This document shows positions 52,111 to 64,000 of a stretch of DNA of 64,000 nucleotides, in pieces. Origin of the DNA: Circinella minor (Eukaryota > Mucoromycota > Mucoromycetes > Mucorales > Lichtheimiaceae); NCBI GenBank assembly GCA_016758965.1, contig JAEPRB010000047.1:1-64000 (forward strand). Direction: 5' to 3'. A program made the translations under genes and the position numbers. The notes beneath the pieces are model-generated. The model did no database searches and was not told the origin of the DNA. It was given only the letters and a program-made list of their open reading frames with translations. Every line of letters begins with the position of its first letter. Positions within the stretch are counted from its first letter, which is position 1.

Positions 52111-53725
52111 ATGTATTTAACTATATCTTTATCATCTACCTTACTATTTACCCTTACAGCTGTAGCTACTAGCGCTACCAATGATGAGCAAGTACAGCAC
52201 CAATCAAGTGATAGTTCACAAACATCACCCTATTTAGCCGTTTCTTCACCTGCATGGCTTGCCGACATCAAAACACCCTTTGAAGATGCTCGATCTTTGG
52301 CATTGAGTGAAGAAGATATTATGGTACGACCTTTGGAGAAAGTGAAAAATTTACAGCTTACCAATTTTCCACCCCCCATGAGAGCCCCTCCGGTAGATGA
52401 TCCAGAAGTTCAAGCTGTGATTAAGCAATTGGATTGGTCTCAAGTACCCGATGCTCCAGTTCGAACAGCAACGCCTGATGGTGAATTAAACGTAGAATCT
52501 TATAATTCAGAAGAAGATCCACACTGTTGGTGGTCAAGTACATTATGCAAAACTCCCAAAGTAAATTATATTCCTGAAGATATCAGTTATTGTCCTCGTG
52601 CAGGTGATTGGGGCCTTAATTATGATGATGGACCTTATCGTGTTTGGAGTGATGATGAAAATGAAAAGGAATATGAAGAACCAAGGTTGTATAATTTTTT
52701 GATTGAGCAAGGAAAACTCAAGGCTACATTATTTTGTAAGTTTAAATCTATATTTTATACAACAAGAAAGAAAAACGACGATGATGATACGCAAGTAATT
52801 TGTTTGTTTCTTCGGTTGCTAAACACAATAATCATTATTTATAGATATTGGTTCCAATGTAATGACATTCCCAGAAGCAGCTCAGCGTGCATTCAGTGAT
52901 GGTCATACTATTTGCTCACATACATGGTCACATCCATACATGACAACGCTTACAAATGAACAAATCGTATCTGAACTTTACTGGACACAAAAGGCAATTA
53001 AAGAAGCCGTTGGTGTTACACCCAAATGCTGGCGCCCACCTTTCGGAGATATCGATGATCGTGTACGAGCCATCGCCTGGCAGATGGGTATGCGTTCGAT
53101 CCTTTGGGACCGAGATTCCAATGATTGGGCCTTGGTAAGAAAAAATATATTCTTAGATAAAAAAAGAGAGGGAGAGAGTTATATTTAAATAGATTTATTC
53201 ATTTCGTACATATATTTACAGGCGGCTCAAAGCATCAGTGCGAATACTGTTAATGGATATTTCAAAGAGTGGGTTGAATTGAGGGCAGCAGATCAAGATA
53301 ATGAGCATGGTCATATTCCACTTCAACATGAATCAAGCAATCATACCATCATGCTAACAGAGAAATGGTTACCAAACATTCAAAAGCAGTTCAATATAGT
53401 ACCAATCCACGAATGTATTGGCGACTCAAGTCCATATTGGGAAGACGGACCTTGGGAATATAAATCCGCTAATAAAATTATTGACGAAGCTAATCGAGAA
53501 CAACAACGAGAAGAAGAGGAAGATGAAAATGAATCTTCAAACTCTGATAGTGATTCATCACCAAATAGTAGAATCGCTATAGGTTCCAATAATAACAAAA
53601 CATTATCAAAAGAGCACCAAAATATTCCCGGTACACCGTCATCTGGCGTATCGCTAATCCATTCCATTTTCATAGACTCTACTCTTTTATTTTCTTTTAC
53701 ATTTGCTTTTATTTTTCTTAATTAG
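52111..53725 (+). CDS. Chitin deacetylase, GPI-anchored type (CE4)
   Basis: Secreted polysaccharide deacetylase that converts chitin to chitosan at the cell surface. Three exons (52111-52735, 52845-53134, 53222-53725) give 472 aa. The N-terminus is a signal peptide (MYLTISLSSTLLFTLTAVATS); the start was chosen at this Met because upstream in-frame Mets precede a second hydrophobic run. NodB-type motifs: YDDGP (motif 1), SHTWSHP (motif 2, metal-binding H-x3-H), RPPFGDIDDRV (motif 3), WDRDSNDW (motif 4) and IPLQHE (motif 5). After the domain comes an E/S/D/N-rich linker, then a hydrophobic end (STLLFSFTFAFIFLN), which fits a GPI-attachment signal. Its likely partner in the pathway, the chitin synthase, lies 4.4 kb upstream. 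Confidence 0.93.
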
Positions 53726-55493
53726 ATATTGTTAATAATTAATAGTTGATAGAATAATAACCTGTGACGGTTGTATTTGTTCGTAATTATATTTTTTTTA
53801 TACTGGACTTAATTTTTATAAAACTTAGAGATTTAATTAAACTTGGACGTCTAATATATATATTATTGTAATGGTATGATAAATACTCACAGTTTACTGG
53901 CTACTTATTTAAACAAAAAAAAAAAAAAAAAAAAAAAAAAGAAAACACAGAAATAATTATAACAGCATGAAATAAAAGAAATAGAAAATAAACTGGGATG
54001 ACGAAGTGTTATCTTAGTTATAATTGTGTTGATTATAAATTGGTTTAAGGATATCCGCGCCTAAATAACAGCCAGAGCTTAGATACTGGTTACACCTAAG
54101 GAATATACCTGGAATTTGGCATATCTCGAAAAGTGGATACGTAGCAATAATAAAACTTTTGTTTCCTCCTTTTCTAAACTTGTTACATATGAGAAATAGG
54201 CTTATATTTTAGGATTAAGTATCCACGTTTGGTTTTTTTTTCTTTTCACGTTCATTTATATGCTTAAAATAAACAAGCCCCTTTTACAAGATATAGAGCA
54301 TTAATATGTTGATACAGGCTCTCTTGAAAGTAAACTGGGGCAAGATTGTTCAATACATTACAGCAAAGCTCTAAAATTCTAGTAAACATGGGACAATTCG
54401 AAGAAGTCGTCAAGGCCTTTCTGGGTGAGGCTAATTGACTTGGCAACATATACAAATAATAAGGTCATTGCAAGCTTGCTTTGAATAATTATCAAGCAGC
54501 TGACTGGTCATGACAGCAAAACAGCAACACAACTGTAGAATAATGTAACACGACTTTCTTTCGTATTGCATCTTTCATTAGAAATATCATTCATAGTATT
54601 TCACGCTCTTGATATTCAGTTAAGCTTTTCTTGTATTGAAAATTGTAAATCTTGAAAATAGTTCATTTTATCGTCGCCTTATATTTTCTTTTGTATTAAA
54701 TTTCTGTAATCAGTAATCAAATTATTTAGGATAGTGTAGACAAAATTTGTATTATATGTAACTAATTTAAAATCATGCACAGAAAATGATAACAATGATG
54801 ACCGAGATTTTTAAATAGTGAAAGCAATTCATGTAGACAGAGTCCGTTACTGTTAATAGCGATTGGAACAGTAAGAGAAGATATAGCTTTTTGGAGATAA
54901 CTGAAATTCTAAACAGAGTACAAAATCCTCCTGCCATGAAGAAGCGAAAAACGTTGAGTTACATTGAATTTAAATAATCTGGAACTACTGCATAAGCAAG
55001 TACGTATGTTTGAACCTGATGGAATGATCACGTAATCTGGTTACCTTTATAAAATAGTTTCCACACAAACTCTGTAAAAGCTGCATTATATCTACTACTA
55101 CATATGTAATAGATTGAAATATCACATATAACATTTTATATAATAACTTATTTTGTATTGCAACAACTTTACCATTTTTTTATGACTAACATATAACATA
55201 ATTTACATCTATTTAAACGTTGGAACATATCGATTTATTCGTTATTTTTGGTTTATTCCTATGGATTGTTCTTTTTGAAACTTGATTTCTTACTATTGGC
55301 TGCTGCTGCTGCTGAGATGTGCTGTTTGTGAAATGGAAACTTCGGCTGTATGCAGCAATTTAGATAATTACAACATTTAAGGTCACACACGGATATCCAA
55401 GACTCTCCTCTTTTCTTTCTTCCTTTCTTTTTTTTACAAGCAAGAAAACGATATACATAAACATAAAAAGAAGCGTTTTACCACAACGAACAC
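53726..55493. other. Intergenic, no gene seen
   Basis: Contains an A-run of about 27 at 53915-53940, a TGC-repeat patch near 55300 and a T/C-rich leader before the Rab gene. A 63-codon minus-strand frame at 54455 shows no motif and is not called. Confidence 0.5.
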
Positions 55494-56503
55494 ATGCATA
55501 AAGACATACTAAAAGTTGTCATTATCGGTGACGGTGGTTGTGGAAAGGCAGGTATTATTTTATTATGGACACATACTCTTTTATATCATAGTAAAAATGA
55601 AATCGATTCTAACAACAATAAAAGACTAGTTTACGAAATCAGGTGAGAGAACGAAAAAACAATAATGAATTCAATTAGTTTATGGAAATAGAAACTTATT
55701 TACGACTGTATACATATTTTAATAATAATTGTGGGCCAAAAGTTCATCCACAAACGATTTACAAATGCCTATAAAGCAACGATCGGTACGTTATATATTA
55801 ATTAGAGCGTGTCTATGATAGATAAGCTTTTTATTTATTAAGAAAACCAAAACTAATGGACAAACGGAAAATATCATTTTCCTCATTATTAATAGGAGCT
55901 GATTTTATTACTAAAGAAGTTCGAATGGACGATGGTAAAAAGGTCATGTTACAAATATGGGATACAGCAGGACAAGAGCGATTCCAATCACTTGGCGTAG
56001 CTTATTATCGTGGTGCAGATGCTTGTATACTTGTGTATGATGTGAATAACTTTCTATCATTTCAACACTTAGGTAATAAAAATTAAAATTGATAAGAAAG
56101 CGAGTGAGGATGTATGATAAGACAGAGAATTGGATAGTAACATAATATAACTTATTAATTAGAACGTTGGCGAGAAGATTTCTTGAAACAATCGTCATTA
56201 CCTATTGAAGAAGCGCAACATTTTCCAATGCTTGTTATCGGTAACAAAATTGATATTGATGATCGAGTTGTATCTCGAAGACAAGCTCGTGCATGGGCAG
56301 AACAGCGATCGAGCGATCGGATGAAAATCCCTTGTTTTGAAACAAGTGCCAAGGATGGAACTAATGTTGAGGACGCTTTTACCCACATCACCAAAATTGT
56401 CAAAGTTCCACAACTTGAATTGGATTTGAATGGAAGTAGTGGTGACACTGTGACGCTATCCTCTGATACAAGATCAACAAAACATACCCGTCGATGCTGT
56501 TAG
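55494..56503 (+). CDS. YPT7: Rab7-type GTPase (Ypt7)
   Basis: Small GTPase for late endosome/vacuole fusion. Five exons (55494-55547, 55625-55642, 55743-55785, 55896-56072, 56163-56503) give 210 aa. Motifs are P-loop GDGGCGK|TS, effector block YKATIGADF (the Rab7 subfamily form), switch [32 protein letters not shown] and a C-terminal CC prenylation site (TRRCC). Two features are unusual. Exon 1 must end at GGAAAG followed by a GC donor (GCAGGT), because a normal GT site would put Ala into the P-loop or run into a stop. Exon 2 is an 18-nt microexon coding only TSLRNQ. Homology to Rab7 (GKTSLMNQ) requires both. The Rab7 assignment rests on YKATIGADF and the [11 protein letters not shown] block. 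Confidence 0.9.
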
Positions 56504-57778
56504 AAAACTCGCCTCCTCCTTTCCTACGTACTATTACTTTTTCATACATTATTTTATTGCTATCAGTACTACTATTATTATTATTATCTCCTTTATCACA
56601 CGTCTACATGCTATCAAAAAGCGCTTATCTTTATTCTTCTTCAATTACAGACGTGCAGCAACAACAAACAAATGTCTTTATAGAACAAAATGAAATTGTT
56701 CTTATGAGATACAACCAAACTCTTATTAACTTATATATAGCGTATGCAACAAAAAAAAAAGAGATTTTTATATCTTCGAATTTTAATTATTATCTATGTA
56801 CAGTAATACTACAAAGTTTGCCGTTTGTAAATATACTTACAATTTTTTTTTTCATTTATCCCTTTTACAAATTATATATAATTAAATTTCTGTGTTCCTG
56901 AGATCGATCGACAGATCCTTGCATTTACACAGTTTATTTTTTTTTGTGATAATAACATCGAGTTTAGCATGTTAGCCCTACTAACAAAACATCACCAACA
57001 CTCTGTGGTTTGGTTAACAAATCAAAACAAATTAAGCAATGAAGTGTTGTAATATTATTTTTTTAATCTATATGTATATTGTCATTCCTCGTCAAAGATG
57101 GCTTCTACCAGATTCGAAACCATAAAACTTTTCACCACTTATATCACCATGTAAAACATTATCGTGTTATTAATACGTCACTGTTAGACTCTTATATGAG
57201 ATTTTCCACATATTGGTATATAGTTATTTTCAAGGTAAAGAACAATCCAACATGGAAAACTCAGTAAAATCAAGTGAAACCAGCTGTCAATAGGCCGAAA
57301 AGAATTATGATATATTGATGTTAATAATAACTCGCCTCCTCCAGTCAGCAACTAATTTGTACAGAAAAATGATGCCAGTAATATATCGTTCTGTTTTTAG
57401 CATTTTCCTCAATTCTTCTGAAGAAGCAAAGCAACTTTATCTTTTTGAGTATTTTTTTATCTTTCACAGCGTCAAATTTCGTAATATTATTTCCCCAGTA
57501 ACCCTCTGTCAATTAATAAATAAAAGCATATCAACGATAAGAACCATGTGACATATTAAATCGAGTGCGTTATATAATTCGACACCCAGCAATATCCAAT
57601 TCACGCGGTTGCCACGGTGATGCTAAAGTAGTCTTTTTTTTTTTTGTAACCTTGTTTTTTTTACGTAAGTTGTTGGAAATATTTTACATGATAATAATAA
57701 TAAAAAAGATTTTTATCAAACTAACTGAACTACTAGCCTATTTCTTTTCTTTTGAAAAATTAGGTAGATGTAATAACT
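56504..57778. other. Convergent spacer between Rab7 and OST1
   Basis: Both flanking genes end into this region. It contains several T runs and no conserved frame; an open frame of 135 codons at 56494-56901 is hydrophobic low complexity and overlaps the Rab stop, so it is not called. Confidence 0.5.
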
Positions 57779-59855
57779 TTATTCTAATTTCTTGGTTGCA
57801 TCCTATTTTATATAAATATGGTAAAATTAGCTTTTTTGAGTAGATGCGTCAAAAATTCACTTTTGAAAAAAAAAAAAAAAAAAAAAAAACCTAAACCTAA
57901 ACCTACCGCTTTGGGACCAATAGTAAAGCTCATCTTTGAAAAGACAGTACTCATTAAAAAGATAACGAAGATAGCAGCTGATGCAATCAATGGTTTTTGG
58001 AATAATCGAATAGTTGGATATTGATAGGTGATCTAAAATAATTTGAACAAAATGAATTAATTCTTCTTCTTACCACTCTCGATACCTAATTTAAATAACA
58101 AATTTTCATCTCTTTCACATCTCTTTTTTTAATATACCTGAATAGGTTGCTCATGTTCACGAACAACATTATGCTTTTCAAGAATAACAAGATAACGGCC
58201 TGTTGAGTCAAAGTTTGTATAGTACGTCTTGTGTTGAATTGAATCCATGCTGAAGGGTGTATGTACTTGAACATTACTATATATTGTGGTAATATGATAA
58301 AATTAATCTTTCACATTCTTTTTCCTAACAAAATCCTTCTTTCTTCCAGTCCCATATATACATACGTTGCACCTTCAGGTAAAACGACACGAACAACAGT
58401 TTTATCAATAACCATATCCTGAACATTTTCAACAAAATTGACATTGAGAATATATGCATCTTTTTCTTTTGAATAATGATCGAATCCAGCCAAATCAACA
58501 TTGTAACCGTGGAACCAAGTGTAATTCCAACCACCAAATACTGGATAACGTGGGGTAATTTCTAAAGTCGAATGTTTAAGCTCGTTACGGAAATGCGAGG
58601 TTGAAACATTACCGATATCATCACGATAGTAAACATCACGAGCTTGGGCTGGAAGACGTAAAGTCAAATCTTTTAATACGTTAGTCTGTCCATGAACCAT
58701 TCGAGTAAGTTGGTATGTAGCACGGCTAAATTGTGTCTCGAGTCTATTTTTTTTTTTTTTTGATGAATGATTCATGAAATAAATATGTTATGGTTTATAA
58801 ATTAAGAGGTTGAAAAGGAAAAAAGAGAAGCTCAAACAAAAAAATACGTACTCTGCTCCAGAATGATGTAACTTATAATTTTCTTCAACGTTCAAATTTC
58901 CACCCCAATGAGATACCTGTAAATCACGTACAAGTTCAGTGACAGTTAAAAGAGGCTTGCTAAATTCATAATGAACTCGTAATTTATCGAATGTTTCGGG
59001 CATGATGGAATGGAAAGGTCCATAGACGATTTTGTTTCCATTATGTTGGACATGTTCACCACCTGTATATGCTTGTACAACTTGACTTGGTAACCTGTAT
59101 AATAATAATATTCTCATGTCAGCCCATATATGACGAGATAATCAGAATATCATCCTTCATTCGCTCTTCTCTCGCCGTTGAAACTTACTGTAAGGTGGTC
59201 TTAATTTCATCAGTGAAGTAAGGTGAGTACATATAAATATTATCGTTATATACAACAAATTGACGAGCGACTTGAGGAATTTTTGCAGGCAGTGGTGTCA
59301 ATACATGAGTATAAGCAAGTTTAACACCAAAGCGGACATCAGTATCAGGTTGGATAGGTTCATCGAATGTAATTTTATATAATTGTACTTCCCTATAAAC
59401 CAGGTACATGAATTGAGAATCATGGATGAGTTAAATTGTTTAGGCTGTTCATTAAGTGTAAGTTTTCATTTGAAAGAAAAAAAAAAGGAAGTAATGCTTT
59501 GTTTCTTCATCATTTACTTTTCCGAGTCGAAACCAGCTTGTTCAATGGTTAAAGAAGTTTTTGGTTCTTGACGAAGGAATGCTGAGATACTTGCAACATG
59601 CTCTTCTGCTTGTTGAGGTAAAGAAAAAATATATTCATTGTTTGGTGTTGAGTCAATATTTTTGGCACGAATACCGATATCTTCTTGAACAACATTGGCA
59701 CGTAGATCAACAACACGGATAACACGCGTGTTCCTGAACTTTGGTGCGATCGGAATGGTAGTTTTAGCGATTGGATCGGCCCAAACCGTACTAGCAGCAA
59801 GACTAATAAGGATGGTAAGCAATGCGCATAACTTTACGCGCATTGACAGTTTCAT
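57779..59855 (-). CDS. OST1: Oligosaccharyltransferase subunit 1 (ribophorin I)
   Basis: Subunit of the ER oligosaccharyltransferase that N-glycosylates nascent proteins. Seven exons (59855-59518, 59392-59189, 59094-58852, 58743-58366, 58276-58138, 58032-57907, 57802-57779) close in phase to 483 aa, near the yeast length of 476. Signal peptide (MKLSMRVKLCALLTILISLA). Ribophorin blocks: FRNTRVIRVVDLRANV, VQLYKITFDEPI, VYNDNIYMYSPYFTDEI, VVYGPFHS-type region, VSHWGGNLNVEE, PRYPVFGGWNYTW, and a C-terminal membrane helix (PLIASAAIFVIFLMSTVF). The last exon is a 24-nt piece coding DATKKLE-stop. The intron before it (57803-57906) contains the long T run and two TTTAGG units. The final exon is inferred from a good AG and frame; reading through the intron would instead add a run of Phe. 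Confidence 0.9.
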
Positions 59856-60209
59856 AATAATGTGCGTTTTAAAAGAATAAAAAAAGAGCACAAGAGGGTA
59901 TGTAGTTACTCAATGCAAAAAAATAAAATAAATTGCCTTATAGAATTATCACACCCAATGAAAATCCACCAAGTCGTGCGGAGAACTTTTGACATTATTT
60001 TTAAGAAGATTCAATTGATTAAGAAAACGGTATACAATTTTTTTAATGATGGATGCAAAAAAAAGAGGGAAGAGAGAAAAAATAATAATAGATTAATTAC
60101 TTGAATGCTAATATATGTGCGAGTGAAGTTTGTATAATATGTATAAAGAAGTAGAGATGAATAGTAAAAATCAATTTGAGAAATAATAATGAAGGAGTAG
60201 AAAAAAATC
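59856..60209. other. Spacer between OST1 and the kelch gene
   Basis: Upstream of OST1 (minus) and 3' flank of the kelch gene (minus). AT-rich with A runs; no gene seen. Confidence 0.5.
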
Positions 60210-62380
60210 TTAGACACGATTAATTGGGTTTTCGGATTGTTTTGGAATACTATTACAATTATCCATGGAAATGCTGTTGTCGTTATTAGGACTTTTAGTA
60301 GTAATAGTAGTATTAGGTGAAGTATTGTTATTTTTCGATGATTGTGATTGTGATTGTGATGAAGATATCGTTGGTGTTTCCTTTTTTAATGCACCTGGAA
60401 GCCATCGTGGATTAGGTGTATGAGCATTTTTTCGTAATTTACGAATATATAAACCCAGTGCGCCAAGTAATAATAAAAATCCAGTAATACCAAAACTAAC
60501 ACCAAGAGCCACTTTTGTCGTATCATCACTGGATTGGTTTGGATTAGAAATAACAGTGGGGTCATAAGGCAATCCACTATTTTCATCACCATTATTACCA
60601 TTATTATCAGGCATATGTGGCATTGTAAATTTGCATTCGGATTGTTGATGAGATACTTCTACTGGATTTTGAATAGCTGGTAAACTATCAATCCATTGCC
60701 ATTGCGTCATGTCCAGAATACCTATATCTTGAGCAAATTCTCCAGCACTCTCATCTTTGTAGCCTACAGGTGAATGGAATTTTACAAATTCAGCAATAAG
60801 TCTACGTATTAATTGATAAATATTTTGCTAATATATAATTTACCCATTAAAATCAACATATATTGATCATATGTAACTGCTTGATGCCCAGATCGTGCGG
60901 ATGGTGGCGTACCTTGAATACTAGGATTTGACCACTGTAAAGTACATGTATCCAATAGATATACATCTTGGGAACTTTGTCCAGTATTGGTATCCTGGCC
61001 CCCAAATACTACAATAGAATGACCATCTGGAGCTGTATATTGTATAAAATATATTAGTTATTACTGTTCCCCGAAAAATACATTCAAAAGAAAAGTAGGT
61101 GTGATAGTCGTACCTAATGCAGCTGAAAATCCTACTTTTCCATCCGGTGTGTCACCAATGGTTGCCATGGTAACTGCTTTTTTTTCATCTGTGTCGAATA
61201 CTAAGAATAAAAACTGTTTTAGACCTATTGCACTTGATTCTACCTTTATTCTTTATTGTTTGCTATTTACCAAGAACACTCTGAAAGTCAGCTGGATTAG
61301 TGACCCAAGTATCACCTGAAGCATTGACCACCGCCGTTTTCCCGCCAAGAATAAATATTTGGTTCCCTCTAAATGAATAATTTTTTTTATAAATATATGA
61401 AACATGCAAAACGAAAATATAAACAAAAGTCTTTCCATAACTTACATTATGCTTGATGTATGACCATACCGTGCTGGTCGCTGACCCCAAGCATATCTTA
61501 CAGCCGGCCAATCCCAAGTATACGTTAATGTATTAAAACTATAAAAATCATTGTACTATCATTATTTTTTCGTGTATTAGTTAAAAACTTGTAATGAGTA
61601 TCGTTTCTTTCGAATTGTAGACTCACATAAGCTAATTCACCAACTGCTTGTTTTGCTTCGGTTGCACGACCACCATAAAACCAAGCAATTCCAGATGTTG
61701 TATCCATCGTAGCTGACATTTGTGCACGGGATTCTGGAAGAGGACTAGAAACATTCACAGCTATAATATTATTAATACACTCTCGTTAGTATATAAATAA
61801 ATACCATTTTTCCGTAAGAATACATACGAGCGGTAGCCCATTTGGCTGCTGAAGTATTATAAACAACCATATTATCCATATCAACTGTTCCCCCATCTCC
61901 TGCTTGTACATAAATATCCTCCTGTAGACCTGCAAAAGCTATTCCATCTGTATAAGGCTCAATAGCAGCCTCTGAACTTGTTTCCTGCGGATTCCAGCCT
62001 GGACAGCTAATATCTAAGCCTTGGGATAGATCCAAAGTCCATATATTTGATTCATCCTACAAACATGAATATATTTATATTCATAACGACTTGGAATTAA
62101 TATACAAATATTGGTGGTGCTTATTGTTATAGTTATTGCTGTTGTTGCTTAGAAGGTAAAAATTGTTGTTTACCATATTACCACCAGTTAAATATATTTG
62201 TTGATTGACAAAAATAGCTGAAAAGTCAGAGTAGTTGGCAGGAATTGATTCAGGTGGTGGATCACATTGTTGTTCTTGAGCCTGGACCTCGATTGTTGTC
62301 GTCTCCATTACTGTAATATAAATAATAAAATAAAGGAATAACCATGACAGATGACTTTGCCATGTATTTGGCAAAAGCAT
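60210..62380 (-). CDS. Secreted/membrane kelch-repeat protein
   Basis: A predicted type I membrane protein with an extracellular or luminal kelch propeller. Eight exons (62380-62174, 62056-61828, 61760-61627, 61555-61446, 61368-61271, 61200-61114, 61032-60844, 60763-60210) close in phase to 535 aa. Signal peptide: MLLPNTWQSHLSWLFLYF. Kelch-type repeats show the GG...(Y/W) pattern: QQIYLTGGNM, IAWFYGGRATE, NQIFILGGKTAVV, SIVVFGGQDTNTG, then RSGHQAVTYDQYMLILMG. After the propeller comes a single membrane helix (VALGVSFGITGFLLLLGALGLY), a basic stop-transfer (IRKLRKN) and a Ser/Asn/Thr-rich tail. I do not recognise a specific function; related fungal proteins are annotated only as kelch or galactose-oxidase-like. 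Splice sites are canonical; exon 4 acceptor was chosen so that YNDFYSFNTLTYTW reads in frame. Confidence 0.85.
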
Positions 62381-64000
62381 GAGTCCTTTTATTGTTTGCA
62401 ATACTTGCAAAGAAGAAAAAGCGAAAAACAAAAAAGAAAAGAAAATGTGTCCCGTTAAAGAATTGTCGTTATGTATGGTAAAAAAGAAAGGGAGAGGGGA
62501 AAAAAAGAAGCAAAAAAAAAGGAAGGGTCATTTTTTTTTTAGTAATGTGGCCAATAGCTTGTCTTTATGCTTTAGGCACAAACTATTGACTGCAGGTTAC
62601 ACAAACTAGTGTTGCCGTTATTCCGATGTAGGTCGCTGGTTTATTGTTTTTACGCTTGGCAAATTTGGTAATAGAAGAATTGAGTTCCATTTCTTGATGC
62701 AATTTATCAATTATCACAACGGGTACAAAATATAATAGCAATATACTTGGATAAATCAAATATAATGTTTTACCAATGTATATACAAAAATTACCCCTAT
62801 GATATTATTACTGGCAGCAGAAATAAATGAAAATAAGGAGTCTATGTCAGAATGTGGGGATGTTAAGAGAAGGAGATGCTGAATATTTGGTGTTGTACAA
62901 AAATCTTCAGCTATTGATAGTTTCTTGTAAGCAAGAGCAATATAAGCAAAAAAAAAAAACTTGCTGTAGCAAATTATCTGTTCGAAAACCAGATGTTGGT
63001 GTACCACAGCCGGCTATTTCGTGCCGGTTGGAGATGTTTTGTAAAAATGGGGGGGGTATGAAAACTACGAGTAACGATATAAATCAAAAAAGATAATTGA
63101 CAGTATCCATATGGCATGTCTGTTGTGTCAATATTTTCAGTGAAAGGCTAAGAGAATTTAGATCAATCAGTATTATGCTTAATAAAAAATGATTCACAAA
63201 TGAAGGATTTGAATTTTCCAGAGCCCATAAAGAATATTAAACGATACTCCAAGCTCTTCAAAAGTTTCCTACATTCACTTTATTTAGGATACTCTCTATA
63301 AAAATTCTTGACAGGATAATGTCGATTATAATATTTATATAACGATTCATTATTATGAACAGCAACAGAATAATAATAAGCATGACATTAATATTATCTT
63401 GTTTCAAGAATACCATATTTATGCATTGCTATTTTAATAAATAAAAAAAGGAATGTACAGTATCAGTTACCAGGCGAAAGCGTACCGTTTGTTATTTTCT
63501 TCAAAGTATTTTATATCCATGTTTTATAGATTTTTATATCTACTGTTTTCAATTTGTAAATTACACTTTATTTTTAAAATCTAGTAGTAGATAATGCAAC
63601 TAACAAACCGTGAAATGTATATATCAGTTGACCTGCTGCTTAATTTATATATGTATCCCTTGAATGGATACATACTAGAAAAACATAATTGAAATAGACC
63701 ACAATGTTTATCTAACAAACAGAACTCAGAAGACGACGAATCCCCAGCAGTAACAGAAAATTTAATAAACGAAAAACTATATAGTGTAACTGTGCTACAA
63801 AATAGGACACCTTCATTTCGTTTTTCGAAAACGTTTTTTCACTAACCGAAAAAAAAATTAAGACCAACTAAAACTATCTTTGTTATTACATTTTTTCTAT
63901 TTTCAGTTTAACTCTATCAAGTGGGTACAAATTATGAAGATATGATAGACATGCTTACTAAAATGCAAGTAAACGTCATAGGAGTAATAAATCATTGTAC
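62381..64000. other. Non-coding right edge
   Basis: Upstream flank of the kelch gene, then AT-rich sequence to the window end. Small frames at 62379-62609 and 62827-63096 have no motif. No gene, tRNA or repeat could be supported. Confidence 0.45.

Noticed and set aside
56494..56901. 135-codon hydrophobic frame after Rab7
   Set aside because: Overlaps the Rab7 stop and is low-complexity Leu/Ser/Ile from T/C-rich 3' flank.
57885..57906. CCTAAACCTAAACC as a telomeric tract
   Set aside because: Only two to three units, inside an OST1 intron, far from any chromosome end signal; more likely a polypyrimidine tract.

Overview
This is a piece of nuclear DNA from a filamentous fungus. It is AT-rich. 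Genes are split by many short introns (46 to about 150 nt, GTxxGT...AG), with homopolymer runs in introns and spacers. The proteins are fungal: VTC1, PIS1, a Bem3-like RhoGAP, Kcs1, class IV chitin synthase, Smp3 and a GPI-anchored chitin deacetylase. The intron-rich, AT-rich style, the N/Q/H-rich insertions and a degenerate multicopy-type gene at 22-23 kb fit an early-diverging lineage, most likely Mucoromycota (Mucorales). That placement is inference; no rRNA or mitochondrial marker is present.

Layout. 0-7.5 kb: VTC1 (-), a small unknown ORF (+), and PIS1 (+, seven exons). 7.5-11.8 kb: no gene seen. 11.8-19.6 kb: a compact block with a PX-PH-RhoGAP protein (+), the inositol hexakisphosphate kinase KCS1 (+, with a GC-AG intron) and eIF3k (-). 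19.6-25.7 kb: a repeat-rich region with a MITE-like element with 24-bp inverted termini, a decaying family gene and a dead MFS transporter. 25.9-29.7 kb: a small coiled-coil protein and the DEAD-box helicase DED1 (eight exons). 29.7-33.7 kb: non-coding, with a second MITE-like element and a tRNA-like relic. 33.7-38.3 kb: eIF2-gamma (-) and a homeodomain regulator (-). 39.1-42.6 kb: an EF-hand MscS channel (+). 44.0-53.7 kb: class IV chitin synthase, the GPI mannosyltransferase Smp3 and a GPI-type chitin deacetylase, all on +. 55.5-62.4 kb: a Rab7 GTPase (+), ribophorin I/OST1 (-) and a kelch membrane protein (-). The last 1.6 kb is non-coding.

Shared themes. Several genes serve the cell surface and secretory route: chitin is made (CHS), chitin is deacetylated by a predicted GPI-anchored enzyme, GPI anchors are completed by Smp3, and glycoproteins pass through OST. 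Bem3-like GAP activity would control polarity. PIS1, KCS1 and VTC1 belong to linked inositol and polyphosphate metabolism.

Most gene models were built by joining exons by hand using splice signals, reading-frame phase and family homology; phases close for every model given. I saw no CRISPR array, phage or bacterial system, and nothing that I can defend as a wholly new system. The strongest leads are two GC-AG introns proven by conserved motifs (one beside an 18-nt microexon), two MITE-like elements, a degenerate Mucoromycota family gene, and the chitin/GPI gene run.
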